Shown here piece after piece: positions 26,725 through 36,887 of a stretch of DNA of 64,000 nucleotides. The DNA is from Streptomyces sp. NBC_00459 (GTDB lineage: Bacteria > Actinomycetota > Actinomycetes > Streptomycetales > Streptomycetaceae). Numbering within the stretch: the stretch's first letter is position 1; each line of letters starts with the position of its first letter. Made by a program: the position numbers and the translations under genes. The DNA lies in assembly GCF_036013955.1 (NCBI RefSeq), contig NZ_CP107903.1, positions 2,294,001-2,358,000 on the forward strand. Direction: 5' to 3'. The notes under the pieces were generated by a model. It saw only the letters and a list, made by a program, of their open reading frames with translations. It did no database searches and was not told the DNA's origin.

Positions 26725-28085
26725 CGGGAGGTGTTTCCTTCCACCAGCTTCAGGAGTGCGGCCAGGTCGTCCGGCCGGGTGTGGGGGTTGAGGAGGGTGA
26801 CCTTGAGCCAGAGGCGGCCGTCGAGGTGGGCGCGGCCGAGGACGGCGTGTCCGTCGTGGAGGAGTTTTCGGCGTACGGCGGCGACGGCGTCGTCGGACGC
26901 TCCGGCGGGCCGGAAGAGCACGGTGCTGATGGTGGGCGGGTCGTGGAGCTCGAAGCCGGGGTGGGTCCGGACGAGGCGGGCGAACTCGTGGGCGTGGGCG
27001 CAGACCTGGTCGACGAGGGCGCCGAGTCCGTCGCGGCCGAGGGTTTTGAGGGTGACGGCGATCTTGAGGATGTCGGGTCGTCGGGTGGTGCGCAGGGAGC
27101 GGCCGAGGAGGTCGGGGAGGCCTGCTTCGGTGTCGTCGTCGGCGTTGAGGTAGTCGGCGTGTTGGGCGAGTGCGGTGAGGTCGTCCGGGTTTTTGACGGT
27201 GAGGAGGCCTGCGGCGACGGGTTGCCAGCCGAGTTTGTGCAGGTCGAGGGTGACGGTGTCGGCGTGTTCGAGGCCGGCGAGCCTGGTGCGGTGGCGCGCG
27301 CTGAAGAGGAGGCCGCCGCCGTAGGCGGCGTCGACGTGGAGCCGGGCGCCGTGGGCGGCGCAGAGGGCGGCGATCTGGGGCAGCGGGTCGATGAGTCCGG
27401 CGTCGGTGGTTCCGGCGGTGGCGGCGACGAGGAGTGAGCCGCGGGGGCCCGACAGCTCGGTGAGGGCTTCGTCGAGGGCGGCGGGGTCGAGGGTTCCGGC
27501 CGGGGCGGGGACGGTGACGGGTTCGGGGAGGCCGAGGAGCCAGGCGGCGCGGGGCAGGGAGTGGTGGGCGTTGGCGCCGTGGACGAGGCGGACGCCGGGG
27601 TGTGCCTCGCGGGCGAGGAGCAGGGCGAGTTGGTTGGACTCGGTGCCGCCGGTGGTGACGAGGGCGTCGGCGGCGCCGGTCTCGGCGGCGAGGGCGCGCG
27701 CGACGAGGGTTTCCAGTTCGGAGGCGGCCGGGGCCTGGTCCCAGGAGTCGAGGGACGGGTTGAGGGCACTGGCGGCCAGGTCGGCGGCGGTGGCCACGGC
27801 GAGGGGCGGGCAGTGCAGGTGGGCGGCGCAGTGGGGGTGGGCGGGGTCGGCGGCGCCTTCGGCGAGGGCGCGGACGAGGTCGTAGAGGGCGTTGTCGTCG
27901 CCCTTGTCGGGCAGTACGTCCCCGACGGCGGCGCGGATCCGCTGGGCGACGGTTCCGGGTCCGCCGGCGGGGAGGGGGCCGCCGCGCGCGTGTCCGCCGT
28001 CCGTGAGGGCGCCGAGGACCGTGTCGAGCAACGGCCGCAGGGCGTCGGGGCCTTCGGCGCCTGAGGCGAGGGGCGGCGTGCGCAT
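26721..28085 (-). CDS. DesA-like PLP-dependent amino-acid decarboxylase
   Basis: 454 aa group II decarboxylase. T-T-G-G-T-E-S-N near residue 165 for the phosphate of PLP, H-V-D-A-A-Y-G-G-G with the Asp that contacts the pyridine nitrogen, and D-L-H-K-L-G-W-Q-P with the Schiff-base lysine. Relatives decarboxylate lysine (DesA) or 2,4-diaminobutyrate; coupling to an N-hydroxylase favours lysine to cadaverine. ATG at 28085 with GGGAGG upstream. No iron-regulator (DmdR1/IdeR-type) box was seen in the 205 bp upstream. Confidence 0.88.
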   Translation of the reverse strand: MRTPPLASGAEGPDALRPLLDTVLGALTDGGHARGGPLPAGGPGTVAQRIRAAVGDVLPDKGDDNALYDLVRALAEGAADPAHPHCAAHLHCPPLAVATAADLAASALNPSLDSWDQAPAASELETLVARALAAETGAADALVTTGGTESNQLALLLAREAHPGVRLVHGANAHHSLPRAAWLLGLPEPVTVPAPAGTLDPAALDEALTELSGPRGSLLVAATAGTTDAGLIDPLPQIAALCAAHGARLHVDAAYGGGLLFSARHRTRLAGLEHADTVTLDLHKLGWQPVAAGLLTVKNPDDLTALAQHADYLNADDDTEAGLPDLLGRSLRTTRRPDILKIAVTLKTLGRDGLGALVDQVCAHAHEFARLVRTHPGFELHDPPTISTVLFRPAGASDDAVAAVRRKLLHDGHAVLGRAHLDGRLWLKVTLLNPHTRPDDLAALLKLVEGNTSR

Positions 28086-28290
28086 GGTGGTCCTCCCGGG
28101 GCGCGTGGCTGGGGAGTTCCAGCTTGGACGGGGCTGGGGCGACGCGCCCGGGAAGACCAACGATCGGAACCCGAAAGGAGGTACGGGGGTTGCCTTGGGG
28201 AGGGTGTGTGGGGCAGGGGGTGTCCCTGGGCCCCACACGTGCGCCCTTACGCGTGCCCGTTGCCCGTACCCGTTCCGGACGGTGTGGGTG

Positions 28291-30798
28291 TTACGCCTGC
28301 TCCCGCGTCCCTTCCCGTACGCGCAGTGCGCGTCCCAGGTCGTCGAGCTGGTCGACGAGTTTGCGGCGCAGTCCCGGTATCGGGGCGGCGTCGCGCAGGC
28401 ACTCCTCGCCGAGGCGGAGGGTGTCGGGGCTGACGGCGTGGGCCGGGAAGGCCCAGCGGCCGGCGGCGTCGGCCATGGCGGGGCCCCGGCGGGTGGCGAC
28501 GGCGACCGCGTCGGTCCAGTACCGCTTGACGTACTCCTCGGTGAGGTCGGTCTGTTCGGGCTGCCAGAAGCCCTGGGCGGTGGCCACGAACAGGTAGTTG
28601 GAGAGCTCGTCCGAGTTGAACATCTGTTCCCAGGCCCGGAGTTTGGCCTCGGGGTCGGGCAGGGCGGCACGGCAGCGGGCCGCTCCTTCCTGGCCGGAGG
28701 CGCTGGGGTCGCGGGCCAGTTCCGCGTCGATCTCCGCCTCGTCGGTGGCGCCGAGGACCGCGAGCCGGGCCAGGACGCGCCAGCGCAGTTCGGGGTCGAG
28801 TTCGGGGCCGCCGGAGACCGTGCCGTCGGCGAGCCAGGCGGCGATGGTGTCGGGGTGGGCGGCGACGTCGATGAAGTGGCGTACGGCGATGAGGCGCAGG
28901 CCGGGGTGGTCGCCGTCCTCGGTGCGGCGGATGAGGTCGCGGCACAGGGAGGCGAGGGCGGCGAGGGCGGCGGGGCGTTCCTGCGGGGACAGGTAGCGGT
29001 CGGCGACGACGGTCGACGCGAAGGTGAGGACGCCCTGGACGAGGGCGAGGTCGGTTTCGCGCGGGAGGTGGGTGCGGACGGTCTCCAGGTAGTCCGCGGG
29101 CGGGAGTTGGCCGTCGCGTACGGCGTCGCGCAGGGCGTTCCAGACGACCGCGCGGGTGAGCGGGTCGGGGAGGCCGGAGAGGGCGGCACGGACGGTTTTG
29201 AAGGACTCGGGGTCGAAGCGGACCTTGGCGTAGGTCAGGTCGCCGTCGTTGACGAGGAGCAGGGCGGGCCGCTTGCCGATGGGCTCCGGGGCGTCCTGGG
29301 GGACGTCGACGTGGAGGCGCTCGCGGAGGGTGAGGGCGCCGTCGCCGGTGACGTCGTGGTCGTAGAGGCCCACGGCGACGCGGTGGGGGCGGCTGCCGTC
29401 GTGGCGGACGGTGAGGTTGCAGGCGCCGGCGTCGCCGTTGGTGAGGCGTGGGGTGAGGGTGTCGACGCCGGTGGTGCGCAGCCAGGCGTCGGCCCAGGCG
29501 TGGACGTCGCGTTCGGTGGCGGCGGCGAGGGAGTCGATGAAGTCGGCGAGGGTGGCGTTGCCGAACCTGTGCCGGGCGAAGTGGGTGTTGATGCCGGCCA
29601 GGAAGTCCTTCTCGCCGAGCCAGGCGACGAGTTGGCGCAGGGCGGAGGCGCCCTTGGCGTAGGAGATGCCGTCGAAGTTGACGAGGGCGGCGGCGGTGTC
29701 GTCGACGGCCTCGGGGGCGACTGGGTGGGTGGAGGGGCGCTGGTCGGCGTCGTAGCCCCAGGCCTTGCGGGAGACGCCGAAGTCGGTCCAGGTGTCGGTG
29801 TAGCGGGTGGCTTCGGTGAGGGTCTGGTAGCCCATGTACTCGGCGAAGGACTCGTTCAGCCAGATGTCGTCCCACCACTGGAGGGTGACGAGGTCGCCGA
29901 ACCACATGTGGGCCATCTCGTGGGCGATGACCATGGCGCGGGTCTGGCGTTCGGTGTCGGTGACGGCGGAGCGGTAGACGAACTCGTCGCGGAAGGTGAC
30001 GAGGCCGGGGTTCTCCATGGCACCGAAGTTGAACTCGGGGACGAACGCCTGGTCGTAGGAGTCGAAGGGGTAGGGCTCCTCGAACTTCTCGTGGTAGCGG
30101 TCGTAGCACGCGCGCGTGATGTCGAGGAGTTCGTCGGCGTCGGTGTCGAGGTGGGGGGCGAGGGAGCGGCGGCAGTGCAGGCCGAAGGGGAGGCCGCGGT
30201 GCTCGCTGCGGATGGAGTGCCAGGGGCCGGCGGCGACGGCGACGAGGTAGGTGGAGATGCGGGGGGTGGGGGCGGCCTGCCAGAGTCCGTCGGCGGTTTC
30301 GGTGGTGATGCCGTTGGCGAGGACGGTCCAGCCCTCGGGGGCGCGCACGGTGAACTCGAAGACGGCCTTGAGGTCGGGCTGGTTGAAGTTGGCGAAGACG
30401 GCTGCCGCGTCCTCCAGGGACATCTGGGTGTAGAGGTAGGTCTCGTCGTCGACGGGGTCGGTGAAGCGGTGCATGCCCTCGCCGGTGCGGGAGTAGCGCA
30501 TCACCGCGTCCACGCGCAGTTCGTGCTCGCCCTCGGCGAGGCCCGTCAGGGGCAGTCGGCCGTCGGTGAGGGCGCTAGTGTCCAGGGACTGGCCGTCGAG
30601 GGTGGCCGATCGCAGCTCGACGGGCCTGACCTCGACGAACGTGTCCGCGCCGGTGTGGCCCGCCGTCACCGCGAAGCGGATCGCGGTACGGGATTCGAAG
30701 GTGTCGTCCCCGGTGGTGAGGTCGAGTTCGACCGTGTACCGGTGGACGTCCAGGAGGGTGGCACGGGCTTGCGCTTCGTCGCGCGTCAGTACGGACAT
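28291..30798 (-). CDS. pepN: aminopeptidase N (M1 family)
   Basis: 835 aa. Removes N-terminal residues from peptides in the cytoplasm. Substrate-anchoring G-A-M-E-N near residue 260, zinc motif H-E-M-A-H near residue 290 with the third ligand Glu in N-E-S-F-A-E-Y about 18 residues later. The C-terminal ERAP1-like helical half is complete. Start ATG 30798 begins M-S-V-L-T-R-D-E-A as in other Streptomyces PepN; an ATG at 30807 is an alternative. No signal peptide. It is separated from desA by 205 bp and probably transcribed on its own. Confidence 0.96.
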   Translation of the reverse strand: MSVLTRDEAQARATLLDVHRYTVELDLTTGDDTFESRTAIRFAVTAGHTGADTFVEVRPVELRSATLDGQSLDTSALTDGRLPLTGLAEGEHELRVDAVMRYSRTGEGMHRFTDPVDDETYLYTQMSLEDAAAVFANFNQPDLKAVFEFTVRAPEGWTVLANGITTETADGLWQAAPTPRISTYLVAVAAGPWHSIRSEHRGLPFGLHCRRSLAPHLDTDADELLDITRACYDRYHEKFEEPYPFDSYDQAFVPEFNFGAMENPGLVTFRDEFVYRSAVTDTERQTRAMVIAHEMAHMWFGDLVTLQWWDDIWLNESFAEYMGYQTLTEATRYTDTWTDFGVSRKAWGYDADQRPSTHPVAPEAVDDTAAALVNFDGISYAKGASALRQLVAWLGEKDFLAGINTHFARHRFGNATLADFIDSLAAATERDVHAWADAWLRTTGVDTLTPRLTNGDAGACNLTVRHDGSRPHRVAVGLYDHDVTGDGALTLRERLHVDVPQDAPEPIGKRPALLLVNDGDLTYAKVRFDPESFKTVRAALSGLPDPLTRAVVWNALRDAVRDGQLPPADYLETVRTHLPRETDLALVQGVLTFASTVVADRYLSPQERPAALAALASLCRDLIRRTEDGDHPGLRLIAVRHFIDVAAHPDTIAAWLADGTVSGGPELDPELRWRVLARLAVLGATDEAEIDAELARDPSASGQEGAARCRAALPDPEAKLRAWEQMFNSDELSNYLFVATAQGFWQPEQTDLTEEYVKRYWTDAVAVATRRGPAMADAAGRWAFPAHAVSPDTLRLGEECLRDAAPIPGLRRKLVDQLDDLGRALRVREGTREQA

Positions 30799-30902
30799 GG
30801 GGGACATGCTGCCTGATGCCGCTGACAGGGCACAGGGGCGGATCGGTACACGGCCTTTGTCCCTGCGCGCGCCCCTGCCTCCGGTCCGGCCCGTGGGGCC
30901 GT

Positions 30903-31469
30903 TTACGGGGCCCGGGTGCTGCCTGGGTGCTGTCCCTCCTCCCGTTCCGGTCCGGGGACCCGGGCGGGCTCGTCGTGGGTCTCGCGGGGGTGCGGGAGGG
31001 CGGGGCGCAGGGTGTGTTCGGTGAGTACGTCGTGGTCCTTGACGAGGGCGCGGAGTTCCCGCACCTCCTGTTCGAGGGCCAGGTGGCGGCGGTGGGCGTC
31101 GTACAGGTAGCGGACCTTGGTGCGCAGGGTCCAGGGGTCGATGGGTTTCGTGACGAGGTCGGCGACGCCCAGCCCGAAGGCGGTGGAGGTGAGTTCGGCG
31201 TCCTGGCCGAAGCCGGTGAGCAGGACGACGGGGATGTGCTGGGTCTGTTCGAGGCGGCGCATGTAGCGCACGACGTCGAGGCCGCTGACGCCGGGCATGT
31301 GTACGTCGAGCAGGAGGAGGCCGACCTGGCCGCGCAGCACCTGTTTGAGCGCCTGGTCGCCGCTGGTGGCGCGGGCGAGCAGGTGGCCGAGCGGGGCCAG
31401 GGCGCTCTCCAGGGCGTACAGGGTGTCCTCGTGGTCGTCGACGATGAGGATCTTGGCATCCGACGGCAT
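30903..31469 (-). CDS. receiver-only response regulator
   Basis: 188 aa. The receiver domain covers residues 5-125: acidic V-D-D-H-E-D, phospho-Asp in L-L-L-L-D-V-H-M-P-G, Thr in L-L-T-G-F, Lys in V-T-K-P-I-D. Beyond it is a short heptad-like helix (L-A-L-E-Q-E-V-R-E-L-R) and a charged, Pro-rich tail, with no DNA-binding domain. ATG at 31469. No histidine kinase lies adjacent, so its partner is unknown; it may act through protein contacts. Confidence 0.88.
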   Translation of the reverse strand: MPSDAKILIVDDHEDTLYALESALAPLGHLLARATSGDQALKQVLRGQVGLLLLDVHMPGVSGLDVVRYMRRLEQTQHIPVVLLTGFGQDAELTSTAFGLGVADLVTKPIDPWTLRTKVRYLYDAHRRHLALEQEVRELRALVKDHDVLTEHTLRPALPHPRETHDEPARVPGPEREEGQHPGSTRAP

Positions 31470-31609
31470 GGCCCGACGTCCCCTCCCGTGTGGACAACCG
31501 GCTGGCGCCCGTGCCACTGACGCGCAGTGCCCGTCAGCTGACTACGAGTGCACATGGAGTGCACAGCGCAGCATGCCCCCGCGGGTACCCGACTGTCACG
31601 CCCCGGGGG

Positions 31610-31954
31610 TCAGCTCACCGGTGGTTTCACGCCGTTCAGGGCGTCCTCGGCGATGCGCTCGTGGTGTCTGATCACTTCGGCGATGATGAAGTTGAGGAGT
31701 TTCTCGGCGAACGCGGGGTCGAGGTTGGCGCTTTCGGCGAGTCGGCGCAGGCGGGCGATCTGCAGGGCCTCGCGGTTCGGGTCGGCGGGCGGCAGTTGGT
31801 GTGCGGCTTTGAGGTGGCCGACCTGCTGGGTGCACTTGAAGCGCTCGGCGAGCATGTGGACGACGGCGGCGTCGATGTTGTCGATGCTCTCGCGCAACCG
31901 GCCGAGTTCCGCTCGGATCGCGGGGTCGACTTCACGGTTGTTGCTGGTGGTCAT
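31610..31954 (-). CDS. chorismate mutase (AroQ class)
   Basis: 114 aa all-helical protein. Converts chorismate to prephenate in phenylalanine/tyrosine synthesis. AroQ pattern: L-R-E-S-I-D-N-I-D near the N-terminus, R-F-K-C-T-Q-Q-V-G-x-L-K with the active-site Arg/Lys, and D-P-N-R-E-A-L-Q. No signal peptide, so it is the cytoplasmic type. ATG 31954 preferred over an in-frame ATG four codons earlier. Confidence 0.92.
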   Translation of the reverse strand: MTTSNNREVDPAIRAELGRLRESIDNIDAAVVHMLAERFKCTQQVGHLKAAHQLPPADPNREALQIARLRRLAESANLDPAFAEKLLNFIIAEVIRHHERIAEDALNGVKPPVS

Positions 31955-32041
31955 GGGCGTCCACATTACGTGGCGCGGATCGGGCGGGCTCGCGGGGCGT
32001 CGGGGTTGTGCGGGGCGCGTGAGGTGGGCGGGATCTCGGCG

Positions 32042-32932
32042 TCACGTCGTGTGCGGGCGTTCGACGGTCGGTGGGTCCGCGGGGTCGGGGACGCGGTCGC
32101 TCCAGCCGCCGGGGACCGTGCGTCCCTGTTGGGCCCGGAAGTGGACGGGGGCCATGCCGACGCGGCGGGTGAAGAGGCGGGAGAAGTACGCGGGGTCGTC
32201 GTAGCCGACGCGGCGGGCGACGGCGGCGACGGGCAGTTCGGTGGCGGCGAGGAGTTCCTTGGCGCGGCCGAGCCGGATGCCGAGGAGGTAGTCCTTGGGG
32301 CTGCATCCGGCGCCGCGTCGTACGGCGGTGCGCAGTTCGGCGGGGGTCATGCCGTGCCGGGCTGCGTGTTCGGCGACGCTCAGGGGCCGGCAGGCGTCCC
32401 GGGCGAGGGCGGCGAGGACCTGGTCGCCGTCGGGTGTCAGGTCGGCGCGGGTGCGGCGCAGGGCGACGAGCAGTTCGTGGACGGCGGCGGCGGTCTCGAC
32501 CTCCAGGAGGGGGTTGCCACGGCGTGCGGCGCGGGCCATGCGCCCGATCACGGCCCGGGCGGGGCCGGCGTCGGTGAGGGGTACGAGGGGCCGCTCGGGT
32601 TCGATGTAGCCGAGTTCGGTGTACGTGGCGGCGGTGGGGCCGGTGAAGTCGACGAACGCCTCGTCCCAGCCGGTGTCCGGATCGGGCCCGTAGTGGTGGG
32701 CCGCGCCGGGGGTGAGCCAGATCAGGGTGGGCGCGGTGACGGGCCGGCGGCGTCCGTCGGTGCCCTGGAACCAGCCCCGGCCGCTGCTCACGACGACGGC
32801 CACGTGGTGGTCGAGGACGCGCGGGCCGACGGTGGGCAGGGCGCCGTGCTGGAGGCCGACTCCGAGGCAGACGAGGCCGAGCCGGTGGTGGGCGGGCGCG
32901 GGGCTGAAGAAGCGCATCCAGGTGCGGTACAT
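32042..32932 (-). CDS. AraC-family transcriptional regulator
   Basis: 296 aa. N-terminal cupin-type sensor region (residues 20-150), then two helix-turn-helix motifs; the second contains V-A-A-V-A-R-R-V-G-Y-D-D-P-A-Y-F-S-R-L-F, the AraC hallmark. Divergent from the GH35 beta-galactosidase gene with a 136-bp shared region, so it most likely senses a galactoside and activates that gene (inference). Confidence 0.93.
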   Translation of the reverse strand: MYRTWMRFFSPAPAHHRLGLVCLGVGLQHGALPTVGPRVLDHHVAVVVSSGRGWFQGTDGRRRPVTAPTLIWLTPGAAHHYGPDPDTGWDEAFVDFTGPTAATYTELGYIEPERPLVPLTDAGPARAVIGRMARAARRGNPLLEVETAAAVHELLVALRRTRADLTPDGDQVLAALARDACRPLSVAEHAARHGMTPAELRTAVRRGAGCSPKDYLLGIRLGRAKELLAATELPVAAVARRVGYDDPAYFSRLFTRRVGMAPVHFRAQQGRTVPGGWSDRVPDPADPPTVERPHTT

Positions 32933-33068
32933 CCGCGGTCCTCCCGCCTGTGTCCGTGCCGTGGTCGTCGCCGCCGGTCGACGGTGGGGAACCCCTGATC
33001 GCCCGGTCCAACTGGCGCCGATCTTTGTCCATGGACGCTGTCCGCCGCCAGAGGTGAGGGTGGGGCGC

Positions 33069-34841
33069 ATGAGCGAGTTCACGGTGGGGGACACGGACTT
33101 CCTGCTGGACGGGCGGCCGGTGCGGCTGCTGTCCGGGGCGCTGCACTACTTCCGGGTGCACGAGGAGCAGTGGGCGCACCGGCTGGCGATGCTGCGGGCG
33201 ATGGGCCTCAACTGCGTGGACACGTACGTCCCGTGGAACCTGCACGAGCCGCGTCCCGGTGACTTCCGCGATGTCGGGCAGTTGGGCCGGTTCCTGGACG
33301 CGGCGCGGGAGGCGGGGCTGTGGGCGATCGTGCGGCCGGGCCCGTACATCTGCGCGGAATGGGACAACGGCGGCCTCCCGCACTGGCTGACGGGACACAC
33401 GCGCACGCGTGACGCCCGTTTCCTGGGTCCGGTGGAGCGCTGGTTCGGCCGTCTCCTCCCGGAGATCGTGTCGCGGCAGGTCGACCGGGGCGGCCCGGTG
33501 CTGATGGTGCAGGTCGAGAACGAGTACGGCAGTTACGGCTCCGACCGGGAGTACCTGGCCCGGCTGACCGGCCTGTTGCGGGCCGGGGGTGTGAGCGTCC
33601 CGCTGTTCACCTCGGACGGTCCGGAGGACCACATGCTGACGGGCGGCTCGGTCCCGGGCGTCCTGGCGACGGTGAATTTCGGTGCCCACGCGCGCGTGGC
33701 CTTCGGGACGCTGCGCCGGCACCGGCCGACGGGTCCGCTGATGTGCATGGAGTTCTGGTGCGGCTGGTTCGACCACTGGGGTGCCGGGCACGTCGTACGG
33801 GATCCCGGGGACGCTGCGCGGGCCCTGCGGGAGATCCTGGAGTGCGGGGCGTCGGTGAACGTCCATGTGGCGCACGGCGGTACGAGCTTCGCGGGCCGGG
33901 CGGGCGCCGACCGGGCCGGCGGCCCGTATCTCGGGGAGGTCCACGAGGGCGCTCTGGAGCCGGACGTGACGTCGTACGACTACGACGCGCCGATCGACGA
34001 ACACGGGCGCCCCACGGAGAAGTTCTGGCGCTTCAGGGAGGTGCTCTCCGCGTACGCGGACACTCCCCCTCCCGAACCGCCGCCCGCTCCCCCCGCCTTG
34101 GGTGCCCCGGCCGACGCGCGCCTGACGCAGTGGGCGCCGCTGACCGCCGTGCTCGACGCCCTGGGCGGTCCGGAGACGGAACATGCCGTGCCGCCCACGT
34201 TCGAGGAACTGGACGTGGACCGCGGGCTCGTGCGCTACACGGTGACCGTTCCGGGGCCCCGGCGGCCGTATCCCCTGTCGGTGCGCGGGCTGCGGGATCT
34301 GGCGGTGGTGTACGTCGACGGGGTGCGGGCCGGGGTGCTCGGCGAGGGGGACGTGCGGCTGGCGGAGCCGGTGGCTGGGCACGCGCGCGTGGAGCTGTGG
34401 GTGGAGTCCCTGGGGCGGGTCAACTACGGGCCGCGCATCGGCGAGGCGAAGGGGGTCACCGGGGGTGTGCTGCACGAGCGGCAGTTTCTGCACGGGGTGC
34501 GGGCACGCGGGCTGCGGCTGGACGCGTTCGATGAGGAGGGGGCCCTGCGGGGGGTGCCTTTCGCGGGGCTGCCCGCCGAGGACGTCCCGGGGCTGTACAG
34601 GGGGGCCGTGACGGTGTGCGGGGCCGGGGACGCCCGGCTCGAACTGCCGGGGTGGACACGGGGCTTCGCGTGGGTCAACGGGTTCGGCCTGGGGCGCTAC
34701 TGGTGTGTGGGCCCGCAGCACTCGCTGTACGTGCCCGGGCCGGTGCTGCGGGAGGGCGTGAACGAGGTGTGGGTGCTGGAACTGGAGGGCGCCGGGCCGA
34801 CTGGGCTCGTCCTGAGCCCCGTCGAGCCCGGCGGCCACTGA
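33069..34841 (+). CDS. glycoside hydrolase family 35 beta-galactosidase
   Basis: 590 aa. TIM-barrel domain with G-A-L-H-Y-F-R near the start, R-P-G-P-Y-I-C-A-E-W-D-N-G-G-L-P, the acid/base Glu in Q-V-E-N-E-Y-G-S-Y (about residue 152) and the nucleophile Glu in C-M-E-F-W-C-G-W (about residue 228). The C-terminal beta-sandwich domains end with G-F-A-W-V-N-G-F-G-L-G-R-Y-W. No signal peptide, so it acts on imported galactosides. ATG 33069 follows GGTGAGGG. Length and motifs match bacterial GH35 enzymes. Confidence 0.94.
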   Translation: MSEFTVGDTDFLLDGRPVRLLSGALHYFRVHEEQWAHRLAMLRAMGLNCVDTYVPWNLHEPRPGDFRDVGQLGRFLDAAREAGLWAIVRPGPYICAEWDNGGLPHWLTGHTRTRDARFLGPVERWFGRLLPEIVSRQVDRGGPVLMVQVENEYGSYGSDREYLARLTGLLRAGGVSVPLFTSDGPEDHMLTGGSVPGVLATVNFGAHARVAFGTLRRHRPTGPLMCMEFWCGWFDHWGAGHVVRDPGDAARALREILECGASVNVHVAHGGTSFAGRAGADRAGGPYLGEVHEGALEPDVTSYDYDAPIDEHGRPTEKFWRFREVLSAYADTPPPEPPPAPPALGAPADARLTQWAPLTAVLDALGGPETEHAVPPTFEELDVDRGLVRYTVTVPGPRRPYPLSVRGLRDLAVVYVDGVRAGVLGEGDVRLAEPVAGHARVELWVESLGRVNYGPRIGEAKGVTGGVLHERQFLHGVRARGLRLDAFDEEGALRGVPFAGLPAEDVPGLYRGAVTVCGAGDARLELPGWTRGFAWVNGFGLGRYWCVGPQHSLYVPGPVLREGVNEVWVLELEGAGPTGLVLSPVEPGGH

Positions 34842-34848
34842 CGTGCCG

Positions 34849-34870
34849 TGCACGCACACGCGCGCGTGCA
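34849..34870. terminator. hairpin between convergent GH35 and trypsin genes
   Basis: 8-bp inverted repeat (34849-34856 with 34863-34870) made of alternating GC/GT steps in the 76-bp gap between two convergent genes. A terminator role is inferred from position. Confidence 0.45.
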
Positions 34871-34917
34871 CGTGTCCGGTTCCGGCGAGGCTGTGCGGCC
34901 CCGCCGGACTCGGGGGC

Positions 34918-35829
<912 letters not shown>

Positions 35830-35891
35830 TTACCTACAGCTCCCCGGCACGTAGGGTGGAAGAGAGTTCAGGGCGTCTTGGGGGTACGGAC

Positions 35892-36812
35892 GTGGCGGAC
35901 GGCGGACCGGTCGAGCACGGCTACCCACACCTGGAGACGGTGCGGGCAGCGATCAACGCGCTCTACAAGAGGCTCTCGTACGACACCGTCCAGACCTTCG
36001 CGACGAGTGTGGCCCCGGTCGACGTGGCCTTCTGCGACACCGACGACCTGCATCTGGGCGCGCAGCGGGTGGCCCGCGAGATGGTGCGCCACTACCGGCT
36101 CCCGGACGCGCGCATGATCGTCGGCTTCCGCGAGATGACCCACGCGGCGAATGTCGAACTGGCGGCGGGGCCCGAGTACTTCATCGAGTTGAACGACCGT
36201 TTCCGCACCCACCGCAGGGACATCGGCGCGGCCCTCGCGCACGAGGTGATGCACGTGTATCTGCACCGCCTGGACCTGTCCTTCCCGGGGACCCGGGACA
36301 ACGAGATCCTCACGGACACGGCTGCGGCGTACCTGGGCGCGGGCTGGCTCCTCCTCGACGCCTTCCGCGAGGACGCTGCCTCGTCGCAGAAGCTCGGCTA
36401 TCTCACGCCGGAGGAGTTCGGGTACGTCCTGGCCAAGCGGGCCCTGGTCTTCGACGAGGACCCGGCGATCTGGTTCACCAGTCCGCAGGCGTACACGGCG
36501 TACACGGCGGGCCTGGAGCTGGCCCGCCGCGACACCCGCCAGCCTCCACTGACGGCGGCGGGCTGGGCGGGCCGCCGCCGTTACGCGCGCGATCGCCGGC
36601 ATGCCCAGGCCGACCACTCGCCGGAGGCGACGCAGCCGGGCGGTGTCCCCTACAGCTTCACCCCCGAGGCTTCCGGGGGCCCCGGCGGCCACGGTCCGCT
36701 GCGGGTCTCGTTCCCCTGTCCGACCTGCCATCAGCGGATCAGGGTTCCGGTACGGGGGCGGGTGCGGGCGCGGTGCGGGGTGTGCCGGACGGTGCTGGAG
36801 TGCGACACATGA
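35892..36812 (+). CDS. zincin-like protein with C-terminal zinc ribbon
   Basis: 306 aa. The N-terminal domain carries H-E-V-M-H (A-L-A-H-E-V-M-H-V-Y-L-H) near residue 119-123, a metalloprotease-type zinc motif, with N-E-I-L-T-D-T-A-A about 18 residues later offering a third ligand. The C-terminus has C-P-T-C and C-G-V-C separated by 18 residues, a zinc ribbon. No signal peptide. GTG start at 35892 follows GGGGG-rich sequence. I do not recognise a named family; the combination suggests a cytoplasmic zinc peptidase of unknown substrate. Confidence 0.75.
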   Translation: MADGGPVEHGYPHLETVRAAINALYKRLSYDTVQTFATSVAPVDVAFCDTDDLHLGAQRVAREMVRHYRLPDARMIVGFREMTHAANVELAAGPEYFIELNDRFRTHRRDIGAALAHEVMHVYLHRLDLSFPGTRDNEILTDTAAAYLGAGWLLLDAFREDAASSQKLGYLTPEEFGYVLAKRALVFDEDPAIWFTSPQAYTAYTAGLELARRDTRQPPLTAAGWAGRRRYARDRRHAQADHSPEATQPGGVPYSFTPEASGGPGGHGPLRVSFPCPTCHQRIRVPVRGRVRARCGVCRTVLECDT

Positions 36813-36887
36813 CGTCGGGGCAGCGTGGGGCACCTCACCCCCAAACCCTTTGCCTCACCGGCCCTTCGCGAGCGAAGGTCGGAAGGT

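Noticed and set aside
28086..28290. DmdR1/IdeR iron box ahead of desA-like gene
   Set aside because: No TTAGGTTAGGCTAACC-like palindrome found on either strand of the gap.
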